From the NCBI RefSeq assembly GCF_000005505.3, contig NC_016131.3:62791355-62855354 (forward strand): DNA of 64,000 nucleotides, given 5' to 3'. This DNA comes from Brachypodium distachyon. Taxonomy: Eukaryota > Streptophyta > Magnoliopsida > Poales > Poaceae. Both the position numbers and the translations under genes were made by a program. Below the pieces are notes generated by a model. The model had not been told where the DNA came from. It saw nothing but the letters and a program-made list of their open reading frames with translations, and did not search any database. Positions 48,380 to 60,602 of the stretch are shown piece after piece. Numbering within the stretch: the first letter of the stretch is position 1; each line of letters opens with the position of its first letter.

Positions 48380-48838
48380 CAGGCCCGGCCCTGGGGGTGT
48401 GCAGGCCGTGCCTGTGCACCGGGCCCCAAATTCCAAAGGGCCCCTACCATAGGTATATATGTATATAATACACTAATGGGCTGGCCCAAAATAAAGAAAT
48501 TCAACCTCCCAATCGTTTTCTCCTCGTCCAGATCGCCGCTCCTCAGCCAACCTCAGTGGCTTAGTCCTAGGCAGCCCTGCACTGCACCTCCCCTCGGCCA
48601 GTCAGCCTCAGCCCTAAACTGCGCCCTGCGCAGCGCGTCTGCGCATCTGACCGACCCGCCGGTTCGACAACGCCCGTCCAATTCTATTACGCACTTCTGT
48701 TGACGGCCGTCGTGCACGCCCGATAGCCCTGCAGGCTGCAGCTGCATCGCCGACGCCTTTGTCGGACAACAGAAGTATGGTACAAGGGCCCCAAGTTCTA
48801 GTTCCGCACTGGGTCCTGAAATGTGAAGACCAGGCCTG
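48380..48838. mobile_element. hAT-type non-autonomous element
   Basis: 459 bp with short inverted ends (CAGGCCCGGCCCTGG left; reverse complement of the right end CAGGCCTGGTCTTC) and a perfect 8-bp target duplication GATGCTCC (48372-48379 and 48839-48846), diagnostic of the hAT superfamily. The ends are followed by 'gggcccc' motifs typical of plant hAT elements. The internal part (about 48520-48780) is GC-rich, with no intact transposase. Confidence 0.9.
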
Positions 48839-48846
48839 GATGCTCC

Positions 48847-50899
48847 TCAACACTCTGATCTTGTTTATGGCTCCCTAAGCTTTAGGAAAGAGAATATTTT
48901 TAGTTTGGAAAGACAATTTATCAACTCTATTTATATAATCATTGTGCACTGTACACAAGGATATAAAACAACTACGTGAGCATAAAACAATGACCTTTAT
49001 ATGTGTCTCTTCCAAAATAATTGCAGTTACATGAGAATAATTGAAAGGTTACATCACGTATTACGCGTGGCCCAAAGTAGAAGATATTTTTTTTATAGGT
49101 ATAGCATACGGACTACCGTGGACTAAGCAAATTACAGGATCCCTTCATTGAGTACAACAGATTTAGTGCATCAGTTACCTAGGCTAATACAAAGAATACT
49201 ACAAATACAAATAAATTGAACAGGCTTCAGGGCTGGTAACTCGATATAGCAATGCAAAATTCAATGGTAGAAATGATAACCAGGAACATAGATTCTAGTG
49301 CACTAAGCTTCTGGGGAGCAAGTTTTTACTTATCTCTTTAAACTCGGAGCAGTAGCCAACGGGAAGGAGCACCACAGACGGATGAATTCTTGGACATGAG
49401 TGGAGGCTTGGTCAGAGAAAGGAGCAAGATCAACCAATGACAAAGCATCTGTTGCACTGCACTGCCTTCACGCTTCACACCAGGCCATTCGCATTAGCAC
49501 ACAAACTTACAGATGTTCATTATGCAGTACACTGCATATATATAATAGATCACAGGATTAAAATAATCGGTTTGTCCTTCTCACAATTAGTCACAAGATT
49601 GTATTGGTTCTATGTAAACTATCAAAATTGTACTGCAAAGAATACGGCACCAAATCATGGTGCTTTATGTATCTATCATGATGCAAGTCACCAACATAAA
49701 AGTCCACCGAATTCACAATCGGAATCAGGAAATGAATTCAAGCACTTCATGGCAATGAAACACCACTTATTTCATTCTAAATCTCCATAAAGAGCGAACG
49801 TTCAATGTAAAGAAATCTACTTCCTGTCAGAATTTGCATGGTCAGATAAGTCAATTGTCATGCCATGCTACAACTGTCAGATAAGTAGGACCATGATGTC
49901 GAACATGATTAGAGTATCGTCAATATTGGGTTATAGCCAGCATTATAGAAAGAGTGCTAAGCAGCCAATGGATGCACCACCAAAGGCACTAATCCAGTAC
50001 TTGGGGTCCAGACATGCATTGAGATAATATCATCATAAATCACAACAATCTGATACAATTCTTTTTCTCGGGTTAGAAAATTTGATACAAAGAAACATTA
50101 TTACTAAAGCAACACATTGAGCTCTAGGACGAAGGCCCACGAATGATCGGTCTGATTTCGTCTGAGTGGACGATCGGACGGTCGCCAACGCTAGAGGCGT
50201 GAGAGAGCAGGAAAACTGTCTAGTTTTACTGTCCTAAATAGATAATGAAAACGGCATATGCATCAAAGTGCGCATCCATCAAATACCAATATTCGACCTA
50301 GCGCTCGGTAATCAACAATTTTGTACAGTTTTCATATGTAACTCTACCTATTCCACTGAGGCACTGACGTCTCTTCAAGAACCCATCATCAGGTTCTCTT
50401 CAGCGATGCTCTATTGCAGTGTTGCTAATTTAGGTTTGGGCAGAAAGGTGCATCATTCCAAAGAGCTACTGATTGGCCACCATCACCTGATCAAAATCAT
50501 GCTCCGATCAGTTTGTTTTAATTATAAGGCTTAGTATGTTTTTGGCCAAGGGTGTTAATGCAGCAAGCAAATACTCCCTCCGTCCTAGAAAACAACTCAT
50601 ATAGGAGTAAATCTATGCATTTCAATCAAGATGACCTCTTGTTTCTAGTGTTTGACTCTGACCAACCAAATTGATTTAGTAGTAAATGAGTATGGGTGAT
50701 TCTTCGACGGAAACAAGAATCGATAAAAAAAAGAAAAATTATATGAGATGTTTTATGCCTTTTACCGAGCAACTGCCTCCTGTGCATGCATGCACCATTA
50801 TTAGCTGCTCCATTCATTAGCGCAGTAGGAAACTTCAAGTTTTCTCCACGCATGCAGCCTCTGTAAGACTAGTCATAATGGAAGTAACAAAGATGATAA
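48847..50899. other. Intergenic, nothing recognised
   Basis: AT-rich DNA without recognisable genes. A half Stowaway terminus (TA-CTCCCTCCGTCC at about 50572) has no matching partner, so it is a truncated copy. Confidence 0.5.
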
Positions 50900-51235
50900 G
50901 GATATGTACAATGGTTGATAAGACTGTCTTATCTTAGACATTCCACATCAATTAGAAAAGACAACAAAACATGTTGTACAATAGATTATCTCTTAGTATT
51001 CTATCTTAGAATTAATGTTTAGATGAATAAAATTAACTAAATAAATGCTAAGAAAAGGTGAAATCTAGTACAATGATAAATTTGCCTTATCTTTGACTTA
51101 TCATTCTTGTGAAGAGCTCATCTATTAATTAAGAGAAGGCTTGTGCCTTTTCTTCGTTTCTCTCTCTTTCACATCAGATTTTATCTTATGTAGCATCGCT
51201 AAAAGAAGCCTGACGTCACCCCATTGTACATGCCC
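50900..51235. mobile_element. Tourist-like MITE, copy 2 (inverted)
   Basis: Also 336 bp, flanked by TAA, with ends GGATATGTACAATGG and CCATTGTACATGCCC. It is the reverse complement of the copy at 43758-44093 with modest divergence. Confidence 0.92.
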
Positions 51236-54200
51236 TAACTAAAGTGTTAACTAAACAATTTTGATGATGTCATGTTATTAATGAGGAAAAAGAGAGTTGG
51301 GTTAAATAGATATGTTACCATCACATCATACTTTTCAAGATAAAACGATTCTATAAAGCTAATAAATGAGATTTTTATGTTTTCATAAATATGTTACTAC
51401 CCACTATTGAAATAGTATGCATTTTACTAGTTTATGTTACTCCCGCTATGACTAGCCTGGGCTCTCGATTTTCGGTCTGAAATTCACTACGGAGTAGAAA
51501 AATATTATACCCTTATAAAAAGAAAAGAAGGAACAGGACACAGTGACTAGTCTATTTGACCAACAGTTCGGTTTCACGTCTTGACCCCTGCAGGGTTGCA
51601 TCCAGTTAGCAGCGTAAGCTTAACTTTTTTCTTTTTTTTTGAGGGAAGCGATTCAGGCAGAAGTGAGGGCACATACACAGATGCACTTTTGCTTTTGAAA
51701 ACTACAAACATTTCTGGAGCCGAGAAGTTGAGCTATATATGCATGCATGCGCGTTTTGACAAGAAATTAAGATGACACGGGCGCAAACCAGGAGCCGAAA
51801 CACGCAACCGCGGGAAGCTAGCTAGCCGCGTACAAACCGTGTCGATATGGCAGAGAAAATTATGACACCCATGACGACCCATCATATCGGTCAAGCACTC
51901 AAGCCAATAGCATTTTGCGCAAACAACAATAGATATTGCGTCGTCGTCTTCCCCGTAATGTAGTCTTGCCACTTGCTTTGGGTGACAACCGCGTCTGACG
52001 GCGACCGCAGCAGCGCCTTTTTATAAGTCGAATCGGCCCCGGTCGCTCACTGATGTCCTTGTCCCGTTGTCCGTGTCCACGTACGCACCGCGTCCGCGCG
52101 CGCGATACAAATATACAATCAGCTCGGGGTTTCAGGAATCTGTCTGGCCCGGACACGAAACCGTAATGGAATTTCGCCCGTGATGAACATGTGAACGGAT
52201 CACTGTGCACCTCGTGTGGTTTGATTTGTAGAGCTTGTCTAATCGCTGGATCGATCTGCAGTACTGCCACCGACGAGACCCGCCGGGTTGACCGCAGCAT
52301 GCGTTGACTGCGAGCAAGCACGTTGTACTTGTAGCTAGGCCTTGAGTTGAGTGAGCGTGATGGATTTCGGATTTTCGGACTCTCTTTTTTTTTCGTTTCT
52401 ACGAAACAACCTACGCAGTACGCGCCTACGCTGCTCCCACACCGACCCGATACAGTAAACACCGTTGCACAAGCCCGCTCATGTGACTTGGACCGAGCAA
52501 CCCGAGAGAAGCAAGCAGCAGCCTGCGTTTACGTGGACACGTGGTTGCATGAACCGGCCGGCCAGGGGGCGCACGGGCTGCAAAGTCCGAATTTCAACGG
52601 ACGCAGCAGCTAGCCAACTGCCATATGGCCTCACGCACGTTCCTCGAGACGCGTACTCGCGTTTACATGTAGCGTTGAGGGAACGCACGTTCTTCTGGTT
52701 CTTAACAACTTTTTGATCCAATGATAAGAAATACTCGATGAGCTTTTCTTCTGGGCTTGTATTGCCGCCGTTTAATTTGTCAAACTTCCTGTGGCTGCTG
52801 CCATTTTACTGGTGTTCGGCCGCTGAAATTAGGCAGCGGCGGCGGCAGCTACTTGGTCATGCGTGGCGTTTGCTTGACGATCCAGAAGCGTATTTAACTC
52901 CCTTGCTTACTTTATTTCTGAGATGAAAATTCACACTTGTTGCGTAATGATCAAACTTCACACTTGTCCTTGCCCGCCGTTGTAGTCGTGACTTCCACGA
53001 CAAGCCCTGGCCAAGCCGCCAAGCGTTGACGTGTTGTTGAGCCGAGCAAACGTAGGGTTGTGCAAGATGCCCCTTGTCATTATGAGACGGTGGCCTAACT
53101 TGCGGGCCGTTTCCAATTACCATGCAAGCCCCCAATACATTTCTCAATGAGGACGGAAAGCTTTCAAACACTTTGGCGTAGGGTGCTGTGAATCAAATTC
53201 TGAGCGCCAAAGGCCGGCCGGCATCCGACTTCACCAAATTAAACAAGGAGACTACATTTTAGGCACCGCAAATCCCAGAAGCTCCGAATACGGAATTGAC
53301 CAAATGGATTGGGGCTCGCCGCTCGCACATGCTGTAGCGCGAAATGCTCGGCAATGATGCGATTGGAACCGGCGGCCTCGTCGACGTCGGTGCCTAATTC
53401 GGTTCTTGTTTTTCTTTCGTCTGGTGAAGTCAAGGAGCGTCTGGTTCTCCCGGTTTCTAGGCATTTGATATTTGGATACAATGATTCGTGAGTCGAAGAC
53501 ACATGGCCATGGAATGTGGTCAAAAACAACCTACTGATGATAAATCAGAAAATCTTAACAGACAAACTTGAGTGCTCTCTCATTTCTTTTCGCTTGTCTA
53601 CAGGGAATAGTAGGGACTAAGAGAGATTATACTCATTTTACACTCGATCTCTTCCAATCCCCAGCAAACCCTATACTCTCGAACAAGGCCTTAGGGTGCA
53701 CATGTTTTAAATTTAACTTTGATTATCACTTAAATAAATAATGTGTAGGTTATATATGTGACATAAAAACAATACCATCTGAAACTTTTTCCCAAATATA
53801 GATTTATTGCATAATTTTTTTGGCACATAAACACAAATTACAAGTGGAAACTAGGGGGACAAATTTCATCTACTTGGTATTTCTCTTCACATTCCCAAGA
53901 AATTCACTGCACATTAGTTAAATCTTCCTCCAATCTCTTATCCTTGCACCTCCCCTCACCCAATAGATTGGTAACATTTGAAATTGTTTTACTGAACGCA
54001 TCGCCAATAGTGTTTCTTCTTTGAAAAGGAGACATGCACGTTCATCCTCTACATCAACTGAGGCACATCTCCAATAGGAGGAGGCCACATCGGACGAGGG
54101 AACCCTGCCGCCATCTCACCCGAGCACTCGTCGGACAAGGAGATTGGGTGCGTGTGTGTGGTGGTGGTGGTGGATGGTGTGTGTGTGTGGGGGGGGGGGG

Positions 54201-54735
54201 GGTGTATTCGTTCCATGGGGAATTTCATGTGTGAGGAAGAGGAGGCGGGAGCAGAGAAGACGAGGAAGAAGAAAGGAGGCCGATGGTGCCGTCTACATGT
54301 CATGCTCTTTGGAAGATTAGATGACACATAACGCTAGCATGTGGCTAATGAGATTTTGAAGATGTTGACACAAGTTTACGGTGATTGTGGAAAAATGAAA
54401 GCAATTTTTAAAATCAATCGAAATGAGCCATGACAATGCCAATGAGAAAAAAGAAATAGAAGAGTTGACAATGTTAGGGTATATAACTAGTACTACTAGT
54501 TAAAATTGTGGGTTTCCAAAGATTTCAACTAATTTGATATCGTCATGTCTTATGTTGGATTAGTGTTGACATGCTCGTACTAATAGGTCTAGCAGTCTTT
54601 GAATGGATTGAGTTTTGCTAATACTGTCATTTTCTCTTTTAGATACAGTTTGATCCGTTCCGAGTCCCGGAGACTCGCCATCACGTTCGTCCCCACCTTC
54701 CTTTACAAATCATTTTCTACAGAACTGGCCTCATC
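51236..54735. other. Intergenic upstream of the CML gene
   Basis: No gene recognised. 51780-52700 and 52990-53460 are mixed, moderately GC-rich stretches with several short frames but no motif. A GT tract followed by 14 consecutive G residues lies at 54168-54202. The last kilobase should contain the CML promoter. Confidence 0.45.
54189..54202 (+). repeat. G14 homopolymer after a GT repeat
   Basis: A (GT)n tract passes into 14 consecutive G residues about 650 bp upstream of the CML start codon. Such runs can form quadruplexes and are prone to assembly error. Confidence 0.9.
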
Positions 54736-54742
54736 TATAAAA
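54736..54742 (+). promoter_or_regulatory. TATA box of the CML gene
   Basis: TATAAAA lies 107 bp before the start codon in the context 'tcatctataaaaccttgcc', a typical plant TATA position allowing for a leader of roughly 75 bp. Confidence 0.75.
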
Positions 54743-54848
54743 CCTTGCCTCGCCACCGTTTCAAGCACTACAAAAATATTCGCCGCGTTCTCAAAAGCCT
54801 AGTAACCCAGACAGAAAAGGAGAGACATAAACGCCGCGAACTCAAGCC

Positions 54849-55412
54849 ATGGACGCCGCCGCTCCCCCAAAGCCGTCCTTGTCCAAGAAGCCCTCGCCGT
54901 CGTTCCGCCTCCGCAACGGCAGCCTGAACGCGCTGCGCCTGCGCCGCGTGTTCGACCTCTTCGACCGCAACGGCGACGGCGAGATCACCCTGGACGAGAT
55001 GGCGTCGGCCCTGGACACGCTCGGCCTGGGCGCCGACCGCCCTAGCCTGGAGGCCACCGTGGGCGCCTACATCCCCGCCGGCGCCGCGGGGCTCGGGTTC
55101 GAGGACTTCGAGAGCCTCCACCGCGCCCTCGGCGACGCGCTCTTCGGCCCCATCGCCGAGGAGGAGGAGCTCCGGAAGGAGGACGAAGAAGGGGACATGA
55201 AGGAGGCGTTCCGGGTGTTCGACGAGAACGGCGACGGGTTCATCTCGGCGGCCGAGCTGCAGGCCGTGCTCAAGAAGCTCGGCCTGGCGGAGGCGCGGAA
55301 CCTGGCGGCGGTGCAGGAGATGATCTGCAACGTCGACCGCGACCGCGACGGCCAGGTCGACTTCGGCGAGTTCAAGGTCATGATGCAGGGGATCACCGTG
55401 TGGGGAGCTTGA
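54849..55412 (+). CDS. CML: Calmodulin-like protein (EF-hand, CML)
   Basis: An intronless 187-aa frame with strong GC bias at third positions. EF-hand calcium loops are at D39-E50 ([12 protein letters not shown]), D125-E136 ([12 protein letters not shown]) and D163-E174 ([12 protein letters not shown]). The second hand, around residues 75-86 ([13 protein letters not shown]), has lost its ligands, so three functional sites are predicted. The first 30 residues are Pro/Ser/Lys-rich, and an acidic linker ([13 protein letters not shown]) joins the lobes. CMLs act as calcium sensors that bind and regulate target proteins. The targets of this one cannot be read from sequence. It resembles rice CML27-type proteins by my memory of the family. 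The start is the first ATG downstream of the TATA box. Confidence 0.93.
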   Translation: MDAAAPPKPSLSKKPSPSFRLRNGSLNALRLRRVFDLFDRNGDGEITLDEMASALDTLGLGADRPSLEATVGAYIPAGAAGLGFEDFESLHRALGDALFGPIAEEEELRKEDEEGDMKEAFRVFDENGDGFISAAELQAVLKKLGLAEARNLAAVQEMICNVDRDRDGQVDFGEFKVMMQGITVWGA

Positions 55413-57656
55413 CGACGGCGCCTGGCCTGGCTTTCGCCCCTCTCCTGTGTCTCATGTATGTATCATTAATCTAGGCATTGTAGCGTGATTCTTTGCTTGG
55501 CAGTTTAAGCTTTCTATCCTTGTTTGGATCTGCTTGCACAGCCTCGAAGAAGATTTTGCGTGAGAAGAACCGCGGCCATGTACTAATTAATTTCTTCATT
55601 TGTTTTTGTATAACAATTAATTGCGTGCTCTATTTTTCGAACTGTATCAAGACCTCGAGTCTTTTTCCAGAAAATTAAAATGAAGACCTTGAGTCCTTGA
55701 CCAGCTTCCCCTAAAAAAAACTATTCGTTCTCTTTCGTGCGGCTTTCGTGCTCCTACCTAACATCGCAACTGCCTTTGCGCGTTGACGTATTGTGTTGTG
55801 TATTTCATCACTTGAAAAAAAAAATCGGTAAACAATGAAGCATATATAGAATACACTACATCACTGCTCATTATGTTTGTGTGCAGAGTCTGGAGCATTC
55901 CCTCTTTCTGAAAAAACAAACATCACTGCTCATTAGGTTTATTCTCTACTAAAAAAATGATAAAAACATTTGGTGTTTCTTCTGAAAAATCAGCACATAT
56001 TATTCCAGTGAAACACATGCATGAAATAGAGGGTTCACATGGGACTCTGCCTCCATATACTCCATATATTAGTACTATACAGTGTTAAGCACATGAAGGT
56101 TGTTAGACCAACCAAATGATTTTTTTTTTGTGCTGAGGACCTACCACTTCTTGAAAGCAACTCACATCCACATGGTCTGCACTAGAACCGAGTTATAAAT
56201 ATACTTCATACATATAATCATTACCCCTTTTGCTTTCAGTTAAGTTTATGGCAAGCTATCAAGCAATATTTTCCTTTGGCTCTGCAGATTCTGAAGCACT
56301 GGAAGAAGGGGAGACGAGCAATCACAGGATCCCTAGACTGCTTCAGGCCTTAAGATTTGTAGGGTAATAGGGTTGTGTACTCATATTAGTTTCGGTCGTT
56401 AAGGAACTGGGTTTTCGGTCAGAAACTCAAGAATGCAGGTACTGGCTTGTACTTTTAGTATGTTCTTCTAACTATGGTGTTGTTACCATGTAGGTATTGT
56501 GCCTCTGATGTATGTACCTTAGTCTGTTAAGCTCTGTGTATATCAGATGTCAAAGAAAAAGAAAAGGCTCTGTGTATATCAGAACATGGGACATCTGTTT
56601 CATCCTTTTGTTTATTAAAACTGTATAATGTGTTGGATTTTCCTTGTAGATTGCCATATGTGTTAACTTCCTCTGATTGTATGTTTTTTTACAAGAGCAT
56701 ATATTGAGCACTTGACAGTTTTTGGTGATTTTACAGAATCAACTGGTTGTTGAGGTTATATGAATGAGCAATAATCAACAAATATTACTCCCTCCATTTC
56801 ACAAAGGTTGGCGTATTTGGTTTTGTTAAGACAAGGCTTTGACCAATGAAAACTCTATTGATATGTATTTTTTCATACATGAAATTTATATCAATGGATT
56901 CATCTTTAAAAGTTCTTGCTAATGATCATGATTTCGTATCATATAACTTACATATTAATAGAGTAATTCTTGGTCAAAGGCTTGTCTTAACGAAACGAAA
57001 TACGCCATCCTTTGTGAAATGGAGGGAGTATATGGTACTCCCTCCGATCCATAATAAGTGTCGGGGATTATATCATATGGTATGTTTGGGTTTCAAAAGA
57101 AGGGCGTATTATCAATGTTGTCATAGTACAAAGTATGAGCTACCAATATTCCAAGGCTAATTATCAATTGGCAAAATGTTAACAATTTTTTCAGTTGGAT
57201 ATATGACTATAGATAGTAGTGGTGCCATATTAATGGGATAGATGAATCCTGTGACTATATAACACTTTAAGGTTGGGCCTTCAAATTCTTCTGTTATGAT
57301 TGGCAGTGACACTTTCTTTTCATCATTGTTGTTGCTGCCGGACTGGAAATGGAAAGCGTGTGTGCATTATTGGTTCAAAATGTTGGTGGTGCAAAGGTGA
57401 TTTACTCAAATTACAACATACAAGAATCAGGAACATGCAACCTTAAAGAAAATATGTCAACAACCATAGCATAATCACAAGTTCACAACTTTTAAAAACA
57501 CCTCTGCTTATTTGGTATTATCAAAAGGTAGAGCAATCTCTGCAACTAATAGCTAACTGTACTCCCACAAGCTCAAGAACTACATAAACATAGTGAAAAT
57601 CAAAACTTACATTCATCACTTACATGAAAAAACATAGTTTGGATTACCGTTTATCT
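55413..57656. other. Intergenic between CML and YCF54
   Basis: The first about 250 bp are the CML 3' UTR. The rest is AT-rich, with a complete MITE at 56788-57028 and a partial Stowaway end at about 57038-57065. No gene recognised. Confidence 0.5.
56788..57028. mobile_element. MITE with long terminal inverted repeats
   Basis: 241 bp flanked by TA. The ends CTCCCTCCATTTCACAAAGG and CCTTTGTGAAATGGAGGGAG are exact inverse copies, and the pairing extends inward ('ggcgtatttggttttgttaa' against 'ttaacgaaacgaaatacgcc'). Stowaway-type. Confidence 0.9.
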
Positions 57657-60409
57657 CTAAGCCGTGCCGTTGCTGAACTTTGGAGGTAAGAAAGCCTCCC
57701 ACCATCCAGACTGGTATTTTGGGTATGGAGCTGTCCATTTCGCAGGCTCGTCAAACTTCAACTCAACAGGGTTAGAAGCCAGTGCTTCTTCAAGTGTTTC
57801 TGCATCGAACTGCTCCGCTAAGACCCTGTCCAGCCTTAGTTTCATGAATCTGAGAGCAAACAAGCAGATAAACAATCAGATCATTGGTGATTTATTACTG
57901 ACGGATGCAGGATGCTGTTTAAACTGAGAGGTATAGAGAACCATGCTATAAGCAACAGCTATAGGATAAAAAATTCAAAATCCATGCAGATGCTGATTAT
58001 CTCGGTGATTGTTAGGTTCAGAATATTCAGATGAACATAATTGTCAAAGAATGCCATGCTAGCATAACATGACAAATCAACAGGATAAGTGGATGCACAC
58101 AGTCAGCATAGGCTCCCAAATTACTATCAAATACTCCCTCCGTGCCTAAATACTTGTTGTGGTTTGCACTAAAACCACGACAAGTATTTAGGAACGGAGG
58201 GAGTACTACTCAAAGGCTAGTATAGTCAATTGCTACTTACTCCGTAGTAAAAAAGGAAGTATATAACAAAATGATCTCTGCGTTAAAAGCAAGTTGTTTA
58301 ATAAGTTAATTATTGATTATAATTAAAAACAATTGCGAGAAGCGAGAGGAATAATCTAACTTGCCATAGCACATGCATACTACTCATTTGTACGTTATGG
58401 ACATTTCAAGTTCTTATTATAAAAACAACAAATCTTGCATGTAGAATCCAAATCTTTCCAAAGTTGGAATATGTTCAGATATGAATTCTTACACTGAATC
58501 TAAAATACAATTTTACGTTGCAAATTCAAATAATAAAAAGATCAATTCTCACACAAAAAGAAACTTTTCTCCACGAATTTGATAACTGTTTTGCCTTTGA
58601 GGACAACAAACCATTTTTCCTAGTATATATGATCGATGTATAGACTAATGTGCAGAGACATGCATATACATGTGCTATTTGACGTAGTAGTGTTACAAAC
58701 CATATAATAGTATCATATAGGAGTGTACTAAAGTAACAATGTTTTAAAAAGATTAACGCATACATTTAAGATATTCCTGTTTAGTGACTGACCGGCTATG
58801 TGATTCGAGCGAAATATTCCTTTTCTCGCTGTGACAGGATATAGAAGGTTAATTGCCCTCTTATTAAGATACCCTTGACAATCAATGGCTGTGATTTTCC
58901 CACTACTCTTACCTCTAAGTTGGTAAGTGGTGTGTCTTAAAAGAGCTCAAGAACTGAGTGTTGCTCAGTTGGCTAGTGGCTTCTCTCTCTTTCGCACCAA
59001 GATCATATTCATATGCATGTCACAGGATCATCGATGAGGTAATTGTTACCTACATGCCTACAAAGGACATACACATTTGGAATGGAATTGCAAATTGCAG
59101 ACACGAACAAACATGTTATGCTTAGCTGTCAAGCAGAGATCGGATGCAAATTGCAGACACCGGCCAATACTGATGCACGACATTTGCAACAGGAACAATC
59201 CTATGTAGTATGTACCTATACCATTGATCCCCATTATCTTATTTTTCCTGCTCTCTCATGATGCCATGTTGTTACAAATATAGCATGTTTGGTTTTCAAG
59301 TACTCAACCAACTCTTTCCCGAATAACTACGTTCTTTATTCTTTCGCCATCAAAGGCTCTGAAACAATACCGTGGTAGCAGAAAAAGAAATGTAGCAGGA
59401 CCAGTCAGAAAATTGCGACGCTATGGCTAGACAGTCGTCCCGTTGTGATAGCTAGCACACATTTTTTTAGAGCCACATAGAATCGGAACCCAACACATCC
59501 TTAAATAATTGAGATGACGGGAGACATCAATCGATCTAGCTACTGATTGTCATCCTGAGATTGATAGCATAACAGCGCAGCAAGCATCATGATCTCTATA
59601 AATTTCTTAGACTTTTCAATCTATCATACGTGTGTCGTCCTGAATTGCACGCCTTTCTACAATAACAGGCTGCAGGTTTTATGTACTGCATGTGATCGAT
59701 GGCATAAGGGCAGACGCACCCCATAAAGTGACAACTTACTAGTCACAACTGAAAGTAGTACCGGGCAAACATGCATTGGCGTTTCAATATCCATCGCGAA
59801 CTCTGCCAATTAGCATTGCTCGAGCTTGCAACGATGCCTGAAGAGATAGCTGACTTACCTGATCCAGTTGCGGTCGGTGGAGACGAGCGCCACGGCTGGG
59901 CGTTTGAGCCGGCTGGTGATGTTGGGGAACCTGTCCAGGAACTTGGGCTCGACCACGAGCCAGAAGTCCTGCTCCTTGCTCCGCTCCTCGTAGAGCCGCA
60001 GCTTCTCCTGGAGCTGCTCCTGGAAGTGCTCCTCGTCGTCCAGCATGAACTTGGCGTTCGCCACCAGGAAGTAGTAACTCCGCGGCTTCTCCTCCTGCTG
60101 CGCAACCAAAAACACCACCCCCGTCTCAGAATTGAGCAGGTACTTTCACTTCCTCGGGGTTGGAATGTGAAGCAAGGGTGCGCCGTGCTAACTGCTTACA
60201 TCCTCGGAAACCACTACAGAGCCCTGCTGGTCGGATTCGACGGCGAGGGCCCGGCGGAGGCTCTCGAGGCGCCTCGGCGGGCAGGAGATGGAGAGGGCGG
60301 GGGCGGGTCGACTAGCGGGCGCGAACCCGGCGTGGGCGCGGGGGAGCGCGCCCCTGGATGGCGCGAGGGTCGCGCAGGGGCGGAGGGACAGCGTCGCTTG
60401 AGCCGCCAT
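57657..60409 (-). CDS. YCF54: Chloroplast Ycf54/LCAA protein (Mg-protoporphyrin ester cyclase subunit)
   Basis: Three exons from 60409: 60200-60409, 59859-60097, 57657-57849, giving 213 aa. Residues 1 to about 65 are Ala/Arg/Ser/Pro-rich without acidic residues until late, a chloroplast transit peptide. The mature part shows the Ycf54 domain: YYFLVANAKFMLDDEEHFQE, QEKLRLYEER and EQDFWLVVEPKFLDRFP, then a plant C-terminal tail (WTAPYPKYQSGWWEAFLPPK). Ycf54/LCAA is a required partner of the oxidative cyclase that forms ring E of chlorophyll, so loss lowers chlorophyll. The exon 2 acceptor could shift by 3 bp (60094) because of a CAGCAG repeat, adding or dropping one Gln. Intron 2 (2.0 kb) holds a 70-bp hairpin MITE and a SINE-like remnant. 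Confidence 0.93.
58134..58203. mobile_element. Minimal 70-bp Stowaway MITE (hairpin) in YCF54 intron 2
   Basis: Flanked by TA, starts CTCCCTCCGTGCCTAAATAC and ends GTATTTAGGAACGGAGGGAG, with the arms continuing inward almost to the middle ('ttgtggttt', 'aaaccacgac'). It is nearly a pure hairpin with a few-base loop. Confidence 0.92.
58962..59020 (+). mobile_element. tRNA-derived SINE head, remnant
   Basis: The phrase 'ttgctcagttggctagtggc' matches an RNA polymerase III A-box, and 'gcaccaagatcat' lies about where plant SINEs carry GCACCAAGAGGTCATGGGTTCGA. The B-box itself is decayed. It lies within YCF54 intron 2. Confidence 0.45.
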
Positions 60410-60602
60410 TGGCTCGGCTCGGAGCAGAGGGGCCGCCGATGTAGTCGAACTGAACTGAGTCGAAGAGGATAGAAAGGAGGGAGCAGGGCGCCGGTACGGG
60501 GACGAGGAGCCTTATCTGGACAGAAGGGGTGCTCCCGCTTGGCGCTTTGCTTTCGCAGTGTACTGTGTACCAGCTGAGCTTGGGGCACTCCTCGTGAACT
60601 AA

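Noticed and set aside
57038..57140. Second full Stowaway MITE directly after the one ending at 57028
   Set aside because: Only the left terminus (CTCCCTCCGATCC) is present; no inverted right end was found.
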